Shown: positions 7,567-15,399, counted from the first letter of the stretch. The stretch is 64,000 nt of DNA from CAVPKN01 sp963832835 (GCA_963832835.1 CAWHVD010000001.1:2480001-2544000), one strand, 5' to 3'. The notes: generated by a model from the sequence alone, not told the origin. Numbers and translations: made by a program.

Positions 7567-8406
7567 TCAACTGTGAATTTTTTTAAGGACTAATTCGATC
7601 TGCTCTAAAAAAGCTTTAGAGGGCTCAGAAAAGAAAATCTGCCAGCGATCACGCCTATCCTTTCCAAGCTCAAGAAAATCGTTTCTGAGGCAAATATGCA
7701 AGCCTGGGATGGATTCAAAATGTCGAATCAACTTTTGGGCATGCGCTTTATTCTTTTCGAAATCCGAAAGCTCGATTTTTTCGTCAGGTAGCACGAACTT
7801 GCTTTCCAAATGCCAACTTTCTTCGATGCACTTGATAAACCATGCTTCGGGATTTGCGATGACTTGTGTTTGGAGGCGTTGATGGTAAAGGGCTGTTATT
7901 GCGGCACGCTCCTGTTGCGGGAGCAGATCGAATTGTTTTTTTGCTTTACCTTCCAAAAGAGCAGCAGCGGCGGTCAGTGGCGCACTTTTTGTGCGCTGCT
8001 GCTGCTCTTTTTCTATATCTAATTCTGTATTGTGGTTAGTTTGCGGTTGACCTACGGTTGATTTGCCGTTGGATTGATGGTTGATGAAACCTGGAAAATG
8101 CTCCCAGATCCATTTGTAGACAGTATATTTGTTGGTTGATTTGCCGGTTACTTTCTGGATAAGTTGCTGGTTAGTTAGCTGGTTGATAATTGTACGCAAT
8201 CTTTGCTCAGAAATACCTGTCTCCTTCGAGCATTGCTGCCGTCCGAAAACAAATTCTCCACAAGCACCAAATGTCGTGCGATGTAACGCCCAGAACATAA
8301 AACGGACTAAATTTGCGTTTTCGAAATAACCTGGCTTGAACAGAAAGTTAGGGACAGGTGTAAAGAGAAAGGGGATTTTCCTCCCCTCTTCAATGGTTGT
8401 CTTCAT
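7567..8406 (-). CDS. replication-type / helix-turn-helix protein of the island
   Basis: The protein has about 279 aa. The N-terminal third has a winged-helix look (FGRQQCSKETGISEQRLRT, then QLIQKVTGKSTNKY), as in phage and plasmid replication-initiation proteins. A polar Gln/Asn/Ala-rich linker (about 125-165) leads to a C-terminal domain with NPEAWFIKCI and ICLRNDFLELG. I could not identify a catalytic motif. The ATG at 8406 overlaps the 3' end of the excisionase-like gene by 17 bp, implying coupling; the frame extends to a TTG at 8436. Extra decayed copies downstream show past tandem duplication. The replication role is an inference from layout and island context. Confidence 0.5.
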   Translation of the reverse strand: MKTTIEEGRKIPFLFTPVPNFLFKPGYFENANLVRFMFWALHRTTFGACGEFVFGRQQCSKETGISEQRLRTIINQLTNQQLIQKVTGKSTNKYTVYKWIWEHFPGFINHQSNGKSTVGQPQTNHNTELDIEKEQQQRTKSAPLTAAAALLEGKAKKQFDLLPQQERAAITALYHQRLQTQVIANPEAWFIKCIEESWHLESKFVLPDEKIELSDFEKNKAHAQKLIRHFESIPGLHICLRNDFLELGKDRRDRWQIFFSEPSKAFLEQIELVLKKIHS

Positions 8407-8596
8407 CAAGTGTGGCCATTTTAATGTAGCTTTCAAAGGCCGAAAGGTCGATGAGATAACGACCTCCGATCTTTTTCACACATTGGACAGCAACGGGACG
8501 TTTACAGTAGATCCAATGATGCCACTGAGCCAAGCGTGGCCATTCGTTCTGGCGGCAATATTTGCGTAGAGGGATTAAGTTTTCGATTGTCTGCAT
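8390..8596 (-). CDS. excisionase / AlpA-like small DNA-binding protein
   Basis: This 68-aa protein has the length and pattern of MerR-like excisionases and AlpA regulators: LRKYCRQNEWPRLAQWHHWI for the helix-turn-helix, then KIGGRYLIDLSAFESYI for the wing and last helix. AGGAG precedes the ATG at 8596. A 26-bp sequence repeated in inverted orientation at the integrase promoter lies 18-43 bp upstream, tying its regulation to the integrase. It probably directs excision or regulates the island. Confidence 0.7.
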   Translation of the reverse strand: MQTIENLIPLRKYCRQNEWPRLAQWHHWIYCKRPVAVQCVKKIGGRYLIDLSAFESYIKMATLDEDNH

Positions 8597-8613
8597 AAGT
8601 TCTCCTATTTGCT

Positions 8614-8639
8614 TACATAACTTCCGAAGAGTGGTAACA
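8614..8639. repeat. 26-bp inverted repeat shared by xis-like and int promoters
   Basis: Positions 8614-8639 match the reverse complement of 11001-11026 at 25 of 26 bases. The repeat contains the 9-bp palindrome CTTCCGAAG. One copy lies 18 bp upstream of the excisionase-like start, the other 55 bp upstream of the integrase start. A shared operator or recombinase arm site is inferred. Confidence 0.7.
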
Positions 8640-8733
8640 TGGAAATATATTTAATATTTTGCTGTAAATTTAGCAAACATATTTTGCTCATTTATGCGCA
8701 AGAAAACTTAGCAGCATTTCAATGCTCTTAGAA

Positions 8734-9609
8734 TCAAACGTCTTTGACTAAATCTTTGTAAGAAAAACTTTCGGGCAGTCCGATCTTTTGAGCAGCTTTT
8801 TTTAAAGATCGATAGGGAACAGTATGATTGATCCGTTCGTTCACCTGCTTATTGGCAAAAACGTACCCTTTTTTACGACCTTTAATAAAGAACTTCAGAT
8901 CGTCAAAAACGTGCTGTGGGTACTTTATGGGGCCATGAGAAAAGTCGATGAAGCTGTCTTTGAAGTTGACGCTTTTAATATCGAGGGAAAGAATATCATT
9001 CAGAGAGCGAGCACCCCCGAGATAAAATAGCTTCGCAACCATTTGTTCGCGGACTGGCAAAAGGGTTAATAACTCGACATACTTCTGATAGGGTAAGCAA
9101 CGCTTGTTTGTTATCACTCGATCAGGATCAAATGCTTGCTTCACATAACCCAAAGTGGCTTCCGAAAGCCAATTTGCAAACGAAATGTATACCGAAATGG
9201 CATCTTCTCTTTTTTGCAAAAACCAAGACGAATGCGTTTTGATCTGACTGATAATGGCGTTATGACATACCTGAGAATATTCTTCTAAGCTGTATAAATT
9301 ATCTTCAGGAGTACCTGGAAACAAGTGATTGTCAATTAATTCACGCATGATTTCAAGATAGCGAACTCCTAGAGGATTATTGTTCGCAATCCTCTTAGCC
9401 CACACGAGCACGACACTCAATAAGGGGACATGTGATAGGTTTTGGCGCAATCCCTCTAACGTTTCGTGAATTTGACATGAAACGTCCTCAAAGAAGACCC
9501 CTTGCTGTAAAATCTCGGGTTGCGCTTTTAGTGATCGCAAACATTGGCGTTCAAAATCTAGGTATGGTTGTGATGTGGACTGATAATTGGCTCGATCAAG
9601 AATCGTCAT
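8734..9609 (-). CDS. truncated tyrosine recombinase, chlamydial plasmid pGP7/pGP8 type
   Basis: From memory, this roughly 291-aa protein follows the chlamydial plasmid integrases pGP7-D and pGP8-D. VYISFANWLSEATLGYVK resembles their YISFTKFL..TKGYIK segment, LGGARSLNDILSLDI resembles QGGKRSSEVLSLEI, and FFIKGRKKGYVFANK resembles YIGQRRGFVFVTR. The first catalytic Arg is present (GGAR). The frame ends just where the HxxR box should begin and the catalytic Tyr is absent, so it should not be active as a recombinase. It could be a decay product or a DNA-binding regulator. The ATG at 9609 is preferred over the upstream TTG. Confidence 0.65.
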   Translation of the reverse strand: MTILDRANYQSTSQPYLDFERQCLRSLKAQPEILQQGVFFEDVSCQIHETLEGLRQNLSHVPLLSVVLVWAKRIANNNPLGVRYLEIMRELIDNHLFPGTPEDNLYSLEEYSQVCHNAIISQIKTHSSWFLQKREDAISVYISFANWLSEATLGYVKQAFDPDRVITNKRCLPYQKYVELLTLLPVREQMVAKLFYLGGARSLNDILSLDIKSVNFKDSFIDFSHGPIKYPQHVFDDLKFFIKGRKKGYVFANKQVNERINHTVPYRSLKKAAQKIGLPESFSYKDLVKDV

Positions 9610-9890
9610 AAAGCAGTGCAACCTTTCAATATAGAGGCTAATCCTAACATGAAGTTATGCAAATCCCAATAGGGAAATCTTTTCTAAAGCACAAAAAAAG
9701 AGTTTGGATACGATTTATTCATCAATTCTATAAAACCTTCGTGCTTACTGCAGGCTTTTTACTAACTCTAATAGGCGCAACCTAGCTCCCACAATGAGTA
9801 TAACACCCCATTGCATGGCGGCGCGAAGCGCCGCACTCCAGGGAGCTCGCAAGCTCGCTCAATCCAGAGCGAGTTGCGGGGCTCGCAGGG
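9610..9890. other. gap after the integrase, with GC-rich hairpin
   Basis: No gene is seen. GCGGCGCgaaGCGCCGC at 9818-9834 is a perfect 7-bp stem with a 3-base loop, 57 bp beyond the integrase stop on the minus strand, and may end its transcript. A second GC-rich inverted stretch (gagctcgcaagctcgc and relatives) follows at 9842-9882. Confidence 0.4.
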
Positions 9891-10946
9891 TTAGGTGCCG
9901 AAGATGGCGGCGTTCATACGCTTGAGGACTTGGGCGGTGGCGGAGGTGGAGAAGTGGCTGTAGCGCTTGACCATGGCGAGGGTTTTGTGCCCAAGGATGG
10001 CGGCAATTTCGAGGGTGGAGGCGCCATTCATGGCAAGGTGTGAGGCGGCAGTGTGGCGAAGATCGTGGAAGCGGATGTTGATGTTGGTTTTGAGGAGGGC
10101 TTCTTGCCATGCGGTGGTGATGTCGGCGGGCTTGGTGCCGTTGAGGGAGGGAAAGATGTAGGGTGAGAGGATCACGCGGTGTTTGCGTTCTGTGGAGAAG
10201 ATTTCGGCGAGGTAGGGCGTGAGTGTGATGGTGCGCGACTCGCCGTTTTTAGTGTGGCGGAATGTGACGAGGTTGTGGGTGAGATCGAGGTCGGACCATT
10301 GGAGGTTGAGGATTTCGCCGCGGCGAGCGCCGGTAGCGAGGGCGAAGGTGACGATGGGGAAGAGGTACGAGCTGCGGCTATAGCGGCAAGCATCGAGGAG
10401 GCGGGAGATTTCGTCGAGGGTGAGGAAGCGGTCGCGGCCACGAGGTTCGGATGGTCGTGAAATGAGGAGGACGGGATTTTCTTTGAGCCAGCCATATTCG
10501 CGGATGCAGATGGTGAAAGAACGGGAGAGAGCTGCAAGGTAGCGATTGACGGTAGAGGGCGAGCGGAGTGAGCCACGGGGTGTTTTTTGGGAGAGGAGGA
10601 GGTCTCGCGATGATGCGATGAGGGAGGGTGAGATGTGGGGTAGGTAATATTTGCCGAGGTGAGATTTCCAGAAGTGCATCATCTGGGTTTGTTTAAGGAG
10701 TGCTTTGGGATTTTTGGGAAGATGATGGGCAATGTAGTGATCGGCAAAGGTTGCAAAGGTGCGGTTTTTGCCTGCATCGTGGGGGAAATAGCGGGTTTGT
10801 TTGAGCTCAGATTCCGTGCGGCGCGCCCAGTCTTTGGCTGCTGTGCGTGTTGAAAAGCTGGCAGATTGGTCGGGCATGCCGTGAACTCGGACACGCGCGC
10901 GGTAGGTTATTTTTCCGTTGTGGTTTCTTTTTTCGATATAAGCCAT
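9891..10946 (-). CDS. site-specific tyrosine recombinase (island integrase)
   Basis: The protein has about 351 aa. An AP2-like arm-binding N-terminus (AYIEKRNHNGKITYRARVRV) is followed by a SAM-like core-binding domain (about 60-150) and the catalytic domain with ATGARRGEIL, FHDLRHTAASHLA, LGHKTLAMVKRYSH, so Arg, His-x-x-Arg, His and Tyr are all present. I start at 10946, preceded by AAGGAG. It lies next to the 3' end of the tRNA-Leu gene, the classic site for such enzymes. The gene is markedly G+C-rich against both its island neighbours and the core genes, suggesting a different donor. Confidence 0.93.
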   Translation of the reverse strand: MAYIEKRNHNGKITYRARVRVHGMPDQSASFSTRTAAKDWARRTESELKQTRYFPHDAGKNRTFATFADHYIAHHLPKNPKALLKQTQMMHFWKSHLGKYYLPHISPSLIASSRDLLLSQKTPRGSLRSPSTVNRYLAALSRSFTICIREYGWLKENPVLLISRPSEPRGRDRFLTLDEISRLLDACRYSRSSYLFPIVTFALATGARRGEILNLQWSDLDLTHNLVTFRHTKNGESRTITLTPYLAEIFSTERKHRVILSPYIFPSLNGTKPADITTAWQEALLKTNINIRFHDLRHTAASHLAMNGASTLEIAAILGHKTLAMVKRYSHFSTSATAQVLKRMNAAIFGT

Positions 10947-10975
10947 CGCTACAAAACTCCTTTTGAATTCCCTTG

Positions 10976-11027
10976 TGGCCCAGATTTGGCCCACAGGGGT
11001 TGTTACCATTCTTCGGAAGTTATGTAG
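10976..11027. repeat. integrase-proximal arm-type repeats
   Basis: Two 11-bp direct repeats lie at 10976-10986 and 10987-10997, followed by the 26-bp repeat at 11001-11026; 11015-11027 is the exact inverse of 1155-1167. They lie between the integrase start and the att core and probably serve both recombinase binding and control of the integrase promoter. Confidence 0.6.
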
Positions 11028-11054
11028 CGAGGCGCAAGTGCCTAATATTTAGTT

Positions 11055-11137
11055 TGCTCGGGACTGGACTCGAACCAGCACGGCATTGCTGCCAAGGGAT
11101 TTTAAGTCCCTAGTGTCTACCATTTCACCACCCGAGC
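11055..11137 (-). tRNA. tRNA-Leu (anticodon UAA)
   Basis: The minus strand folds as a class II tRNA of 83 nt. The acceptor GCTCGGG pairs with CCCGAGC, the anticodon loop reads CTTAAAA (anticodon TAA), a long variable arm follows, and the T arm contains GGTTCGAGTCC. The discriminator is A, and CCA is not encoded. The bases to the left of 11109 were probably supplied by the island on integration. It lies between the island and the gapA operon. Confidence 0.95.
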
Positions 11138-11183
11138 GTTAGGGAGGGAGTATAAAGGGTGGAAGGATTTTGCAAAAGGGAGT

Positions 11184-11681
11184 TTAGGTGATGTGTTGGA
11201 GAAGGTGGAGAAGATAGGGGTGATCAGGCGCATGAGAGAGGGCGAGTTTGAGGGTGGAACGGGCTTCTGAGTTGTGGGCGTTGTGTTGGATGAGAGCAAG
11301 ATTGGTGAGAATGCCGGGGTGTGTATGGAGGTTGTGTTTTTGAAGGAGGGAAAGGCTTGGGTTTTTCTGGAGCTTGCGGGTAAGACGGACATAGCGGGGT
11401 GGAAAAAGAATGGGTAAGAGGCCGCCGAGAAGAAGGAGTGAGGTCAATCGTGCGCCAAAGAGGAAGAGGTGGATGAAGATGAGGCTTATGAAAGCATAAT
11501 CTGTGTAGTTGTGCCAAGAGAAGGGGTGACTGAAGAGAAGGAGGGCGATCCAGAAAAAAATATAGATGAGATGACTGGCAAGCCGTTCACAAAGGGGGAG
11601 AGCTCTCATATAGAGAGGCTCTCCGTGTTTATCTACGATGGTAAAGAGTCCATTGGAGGTGAAGTCAAAGGTGTAGGTCAA
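11184..11681 (-). CDS. membrane protein of unknown function
   Basis: The 165-aa protein has hydrophobic stretches at about residues 35-52 (LIYIFFWIALLLF) and 62-92 (FISLIFIHLFLFGARLTSLLLLGGLLPILF), then a soluble C-terminal helical tail (SEARSTLKLALSHAPDHPYLLHLLQ) with a TPR-like pattern. Its ATG overlaps the stop of the upstream gene by 4 bp, so it is the last gene of the gapA operon read so far. I do not recognise it. The reading frame is supported mainly by this coupling and the hydrophobic pattern, because the DNA here is purine-biased and several other frames are open. Confidence 0.55.
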   Translation of the reverse strand: MTYTFDFTSNGLFTIVDKHGEPLYMRALPLCERLASHLIYIFFWIALLLFSHPFSWHNYTDYAFISLIFIHLFLFGARLTSLLLLGGLLPILFPPRYVRLTRKLQKNPSLSLLQKHNLHTHPGILTNLALIQHNAHNSEARSTLKLALSHAPDHPYLLHLLQHIT

Positions 11682-12382
11682 AAGGGAGTCTCTTCCACAT
11701 TGAAGTCCTCTTCCTCTTCTTCCTCTTTTTCTTCTTTTTCTTTACGCAGCACGAGCGGTGGAGGTGGGATAATGGCTCTAGGTGGTTCCTTGACTTCTTG
11801 ACTTGGGAGCTCTTGTGTGAGCTCTTCACCTGCTGCTAGATTTTTGTAGCGGACGATGCTCTCTGAGATAAGCGTGGTGGGAGGAGGGATCAAAAGAGTT
11901 GGCCTTTCTGGTCTTTTTTCATCAGCTTTTTTCTCTTCCGGTTTCCTTTCCGCTGTAGAGGGTTCGTCTTGTGTTTCTTCATCCTCGGCACGGCGTTTGC
12001 GCGGGCGACGTTTTTCTCGGCGTTTGTCAGGGCGCTGCTCTGTTGAAACAGAGGACACCTCCTCTGTTGTGGCAGACTCTTCTTTGACTTTCATGGGGGC
12101 TTCTCGACCTCCTGCTATTTTGATTCCACGCTCGCTGGTAGGCGTTTTGAGGACCATACGGGATTCACGCGCCTCTAAGATTTCGAAATCGCTTACTGGC
12201 ACCAGAAAGCATTTGGGTTTCTCCATGGATCGGAAAAAGCTGGCGCTTCCAAAAGAAATGACTTCAACAGCATCGACAAAATATTCTTCTTGTCCTCCAA
12301 CTTTGCTGTTGCGGACGACTAGTTTATACCCCTCCTTGGGGGTAATGACTGTCTCAATGATAGGTTCTCGGGTAAAATTCAC
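11678..12382 (-). CDS. conserved chlamydial-type protein next to gapA (CT504 position)
   Basis: This 234-aa protein has a folded N-terminal half (about residues 1-90) with IIETVITPKEGYKLVVRNSK and EEYFVDAVEVISFG. A low-complexity half follows, rich in Arg, Glu, Lys and Pro (RREKRRPRKRR; KEKEEKEEEEEEDF). The GTG start at 12382 overlaps the gapA stop by one base, so translation is coupled. In C. trachomatis CT504, of unknown function, lies beside gapA, and I suggest this is its positional counterpart. No catalytic motif is visible. Confidence 0.65.
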   Translation of the reverse strand: MNFTREPIIETVITPKEGYKLVVRNSKVGGQEEYFVDAVEVISFGSASFFRSMEKPKCFLVPVSDFEILEARESRMVLKTPTSERGIKIAGGREAPMKVKEESATTEEVSSVSTEQRPDKRREKRRPRKRRAEDEETQDEPSTAERKPEEKKADEKRPERPTLLIPPPTTLISESIVRYKNLAAGEELTQELPSQEVKEPPRAIIPPPPLVLRKEKEEKEEEEEEDFNVEETPF

Positions 12383-13401
12383 TATGATTCCTTTTTTTCG
12401 TGTTTTGCCATGTATTCGATGAGGTCAACAACACGGGAGGCATATCCCATCTCATTGTCGTACCATGCCACAAGTTTGTAAAATCGCTCATTCAAAGCGA
12501 TCCCGGCGCCTACATCGAATATAGAGGAATAGGTCGATCCAATAAAATCGGACGATACAGCCTCTTCCTCGCAATAATATACAATTCCTTTCATGGGGCC
12601 TTGTGAGGCCTCTTTGATCACCTTACAGATTTCAGCATAAGTTGTGGGACGACTTAAGCGTACTGTCAAATCAACGACGGAAACATCGGCTACAGGTACT
12701 CTAAATGCCATTCCGGTCAATTTTCCTTTTACTGCTGGTAGGCAAGATGCAACAGCTAGAGCAGCACCTGTGGAAGCAGGTATGATGTTCTGTGGAGCTC
12801 CACGTCCTCCTCGCCAGTCTTTTTTTGAGGGACCGTCAACAGTGGGCTGGGTGGCCGTCATCGCATGGATGGTGGACATCAACCCTTCTTCGATACCGAA
12901 GTTATCGAGCAGAATTTTTGTGATCGGGGCTAAGCAATTGGTGGTGCAGGAGGCATTGGAGACAATGCGATCTTGATCGGGATTGAATTGCTCTTGATTC
13001 ACTCCCATCACATAGATGGGGATATCCCCTTTTGCAGGAGCAGAAATGACAACACGCTTTGCACCTGCCTGCAAATGCTTTTCCGCACCCTCTTTGTTCG
13101 CAAAATGTCCTGTTGATTCGATGACATAATCAACGCCTAGCTGCTTCCAAGGAAGCTTTGCAGGATCTCTTTCGCTACATACTTTGATGGTAAATCCATT
13201 GATATGGATCTTTCCATCTTCGGCACTGATATCAGCATCGAGACGACCATGTGTAGAGTCATATTTAAGTAGGTAAGCTAGATTATCCGCAGGTACAATA
13301 TCGTTGACTGCAACAACTTGTATCTGCGGATTTTTAAGAGATTGTCTGAGAACTAAACGGCCTATACGGCCTAAACCATTGATCGCAATCTTTACTGACA
13401 C
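12382..13401 (-). CDS. gapA: glyceraldehyde-3-phosphate dehydrogenase
   Basis: The 339-aa enzyme has the N-terminal NAD-binding motif INGLGRIGRLVLR and the active-site SNASCTTNCLAP, with the catalytic Cys near residue 154. WYDNEMGYASRVVDL at the C-terminus is also typical. It converts glyceraldehyde 3-phosphate to 1,3-bisphosphoglycerate in glycolysis. The GTG start follows a GGGGTGAG sequence. It is transcribed in the direction of the ribosomal block, 47 bp after rplQ, an arrangement shared with Chlamydia. Confidence 0.98.
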   Translation of the reverse strand: MSVKIAINGLGRIGRLVLRQSLKNPQIQVVAVNDIVPADNLAYLLKYDSTHGRLDADISAEDGKIHINGFTIKVCSERDPAKLPWKQLGVDYVIESTGHFANKEGAEKHLQAGAKRVVISAPAKGDIPIYVMGVNQEQFNPDQDRIVSNASCTTNCLAPITKILLDNFGIEEGLMSTIHAMTATQPTVDGPSKKDWRGGRGAPQNIIPASTGAALAVASCLPAVKGKLTGMAFRVPVADVSVVDLTVRLSRPTTYAEICKVIKEASQGPMKGIVYYCEEEAVSSDFIGSTYSSIFDVGAGIALNERFYKLVAWYDNEMGYASRVVDLIEYMAKHEKKES

Positions 13402-13448
13402 GTACTCACCCCTTTGTTATGATTGAGTACAAAATAGCTGCTCGGCAG

Positions 13449-13877
13449 CTATTCACTCAAGTATTCAATCAAACAAGTTGGCGCGTTGTCCCCTACGCGG
13501 TTATCCATACGCACGATACGTGTATACCCACCATTGCGATTTGCAAAGCGAGGTCCGAGAGCGTCAAAGAGTTTAGAAATCACTTGTCGGTCAGTATTAT
13601 AATGGTGTGTTTTACCATTTTTAGCTGTGCGTGCTTCTTTACTATCCAGCGTATTGAAAGTAATCATCAAATCACCAATCGCTTTGCGGCGACTAGCAAG
13701 TGTGTTTAACTTAGCTAATGTGATCATTTTGTCAGCATAACGGCGGAGCTCTTTCGCTTTAGCAACAGTTGTCACGATCCTCTCACGGTGGATCAGATCT
13801 TTGAGCATGTTCGATATCATGCAACGGTTGTGCGAAGAAGTACGTCCAAGCTTGAATGTATGTTTACGATGTCTCAT
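13449..13877 (-). CDS. rplQ: 50S ribosomal protein L17
   Basis: The 142-aa protein starts MRHRKHTFKLGRTSSHN, the L17 signature, and contains ALGPRFANRNGGYTRI near the C-terminus. L17 sits near the polypeptide exit tunnel. It is slightly longer than the E. coli protein because of a short C-terminal extension. Its start overlaps the rpoA stop by 4 bp, so the two are translationally coupled at the end of the alpha operon. Confidence 0.97.
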   Translation of the reverse strand: MRHRKHTFKLGRTSSHNRCMISNMLKDLIHRERIVTTVAKAKELRRYADKMITLAKLNTLASRRKAIGDLMITFNTLDSKEARTAKNGKTHHYNTDRQVISKLFDALGPRFANRNGGYTRIVRMDNRVGDNAPTCLIEYLSE

Positions 13878-14971
13878 ACTGTGGTACTCTTATGTTCTTC
13901 AAGGTATTGATTGATTTTATCTTTGACATTGTCTTGATTGATGCCAAAACGTGTGAGATCCATGCCGAGGCCTAATCCCATCTCTGTGAGTTTCGCTTTA
14001 ATTTCATTAAGGGATTTCTTGCCGAAATTGCGGAACTGAAGAAGTTTAGGCTCAGGCATCACTACTAGCTCACCGATCGTCTCGATGTTAGCACCATTGA
14101 GGCAATTTGTTGAACGTACTGAAAGTTCAATTTCATTAATGCCTAACACGAGTTTTTGCATCAGCACATCACGATCATTGTCAATCGAAGCAGCAGCTTC
14201 TTCAAATGAGATGTCATGTTGATCCATCTCTTCAAACACATTGAGGTGTTTCATCAAGAGTTTGGCAGAGAAGGCGACCGCTTCACTTGGCGTAATCCGT
14301 CCATCGGTTCTAACCTCAAGTATCAAACGGTCGAAGTCGGTATCTTGCCCAACACGAGTATCTTCGACAAAATAGTTAACAACTCGCACAGGCGAGAAAA
14401 TGGAATCCATGACGATTTCATCTACCACGTGATTAAAAATCTCGTGGCGCTCGGAAGGAACATAACCTCGTCCTATCGAGACTTTCAAGTCGATACGGCG
14501 TGTCATAGGCTTTGTTACGGTAAAGATGCGCAAATTAGGGTTAAAAACTTCAAAGTCACTCGTTGTGATGAGATCAGCAAGTGTAATGACTTTTTGCCCT
14601 TTGCTACCTAGATCTTCTTGGCTAATTTCCAACATCTTTGTGATGACTCTTTGCTCACGGTTGTGTGGCATCCCCTCAATGGGAAGTTTGCGAAGTAATG
14701 CACCTTTGAGGTTCAAAATGATGTTGGTAACATCTTCAATGATTCCATCTACAGGCATGTATTCATGGGGAACACCTTCCATGTAGAACGAAATAATGGC
14801 TGGTGCTTCAATTGCTGTGAGGAGCATTCTACGCAAGGCATTACCCAATGTATGCCCAAATCCCCGTTCAAACGGTTCAGCAATAAAACGGGCATAGGTT
14901 GGAGTTGCTGTCGACTCGTCCACCTTGATCTTCTCAGGCATTTCAAATTTATCATAGAGAACTGTTGACAT
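13874..14971 (-). CDS. rpoA: DNA-directed RNA polymerase subunit alpha
   Basis: The 365-aa subunit has both alpha domains. The N-terminal assembly domain contains FERGFGHTLGNALRRMLL. The C-terminal promoter-binding domain (about 280-345) contains LSVRSTNCLNGANI and FGKKSLNEIKAKL. It is longer than the E. coli subunit because of extra residues in the N-terminal domain (including near 115-125) and a short tail, as in chlamydiae. It lies between rpsK and rplQ as in most bacteria. Confidence 0.98.
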   Translation of the reverse strand: MSTVLYDKFEMPEKIKVDESTATPTYARFIAEPFERGFGHTLGNALRRMLLTAIEAPAIISFYMEGVPHEYMPVDGIIEDVTNIILNLKGALLRKLPIEGMPHNREQRVITKMLEISQEDLGSKGQKVITLADLITTSDFEVFNPNLRIFTVTKPMTRRIDLKVSIGRGYVPSERHEIFNHVVDEIVMDSIFSPVRVVNYFVEDTRVGQDTDFDRLILEVRTDGRITPSEAVAFSAKLLMKHLNVFEEMDQHDISFEEAAASIDNDRDVLMQKLVLGINEIELSVRSTNCLNGANIETIGELVVMPEPKLLQFRNFGKKSLNEIKAKLTEMGLGLGMDLTRFGINQDNVKDKINQYLEEHKSTTV

Positions 14972-14982
14972 GATTGGCCTCC

Positions 14983-15399
14983 TTAAACTCTGCGGCGCTT
15001 ACGCGGACGGCACCCGTTATGAGGAACAGGTGTTTTGTCGCGGATCACTGTAACTAAAAGCCCTGCGCTGAGGAGCCCACGAACTGCTGACTCACGTCCT
15101 GCTCCTGGGCCATTCAGATTAACTTCTACTTCTTTTAAACCCATTCCCATGGCAACCCTCGCTGCATCTTGAGCAGCAACTGTCGCAGCAAATGCAGATG
15201 ATTTACGAGAACCGGAATATCCTACTTTTCCAGCTGCAGCCCAAGCGATAACGTTACCGGCAGGGTCAGTAATTGAGACTATGGTGTTATTGAATGTAGC
15301 TTTTACATGAACAACACCTGATGGCACATTGCGCATATTTTTTTTGCGCACTTTGGCCACTTTTCCCACTTTTTTTCCTTGAACTACTTTTTTAGCCAA
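14983..15399 (-). CDS. rpsK: 30S ribosomal protein S11
   Basis: The 138-aa protein carries the S11 core NNTIVSITDPAGNVIAWAAAG and the basic end PHNGCRPRKRRRV. S11 forms the platform of the 30S subunit near the mRNA exit. A Lys-rich N-terminus of about 20 residues precedes the core. It is followed 11 bp later by rpoA and preceded by rpsM. Confidence 0.97.
   Translation of the reverse strand: MAKKVVQGKKVGKVAKVRKKNMRNVPSGVVHVKATFNNTIVSITDPAGNVIAWAAAGKVGYSGSRKSSAFAATVAAQDAARVAMGMGLKEVEVNLNGPGAGRESAVRGLLSAGLLVTVIRDKTPVPHNGCRPRKRRRV

Larger units (their letters stand above)
1137..11108. mobile_element. integrative genomic island in tRNA-Leu(UAA), about 10 kb
   Basis: The boundaries are the 17-bp identical core at 1120-1136 and 11092-11108. 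The right end has an intact tRNA-Leu next to a complete tyrosine recombinase; the left end has an orphan tRNA 3' half. On circularisation the core would be flanked by inverted 13-bp repeats (11015-11027 and 1155-1167) and by paired 11-bp direct repeats (10976-10997 and 1255-1276), an attP-like layout. Cargo includes a mobile mystery A/B pair, an excisionase-like gene, a replication-type gene and a truncated plasmid-type recombinase. Most of the island is A+T-rich, but the integrase is strikingly G+C-rich. Confidence 0.85.

Noticed and set aside
9859..10894. Several open frames overlapping the integrase on both strands
   Set aside because: The high G+C content removes stop codons; only the minus-strand frame with the recombinase motifs is real.
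11117..11801. Other frames around the small membrane protein after the tRNA
   Set aside because: Purine-biased DNA keeps many frames open; only the frame coupled by a 4-bp overlap to the upstream gene has a sensible hydrophobic pattern.
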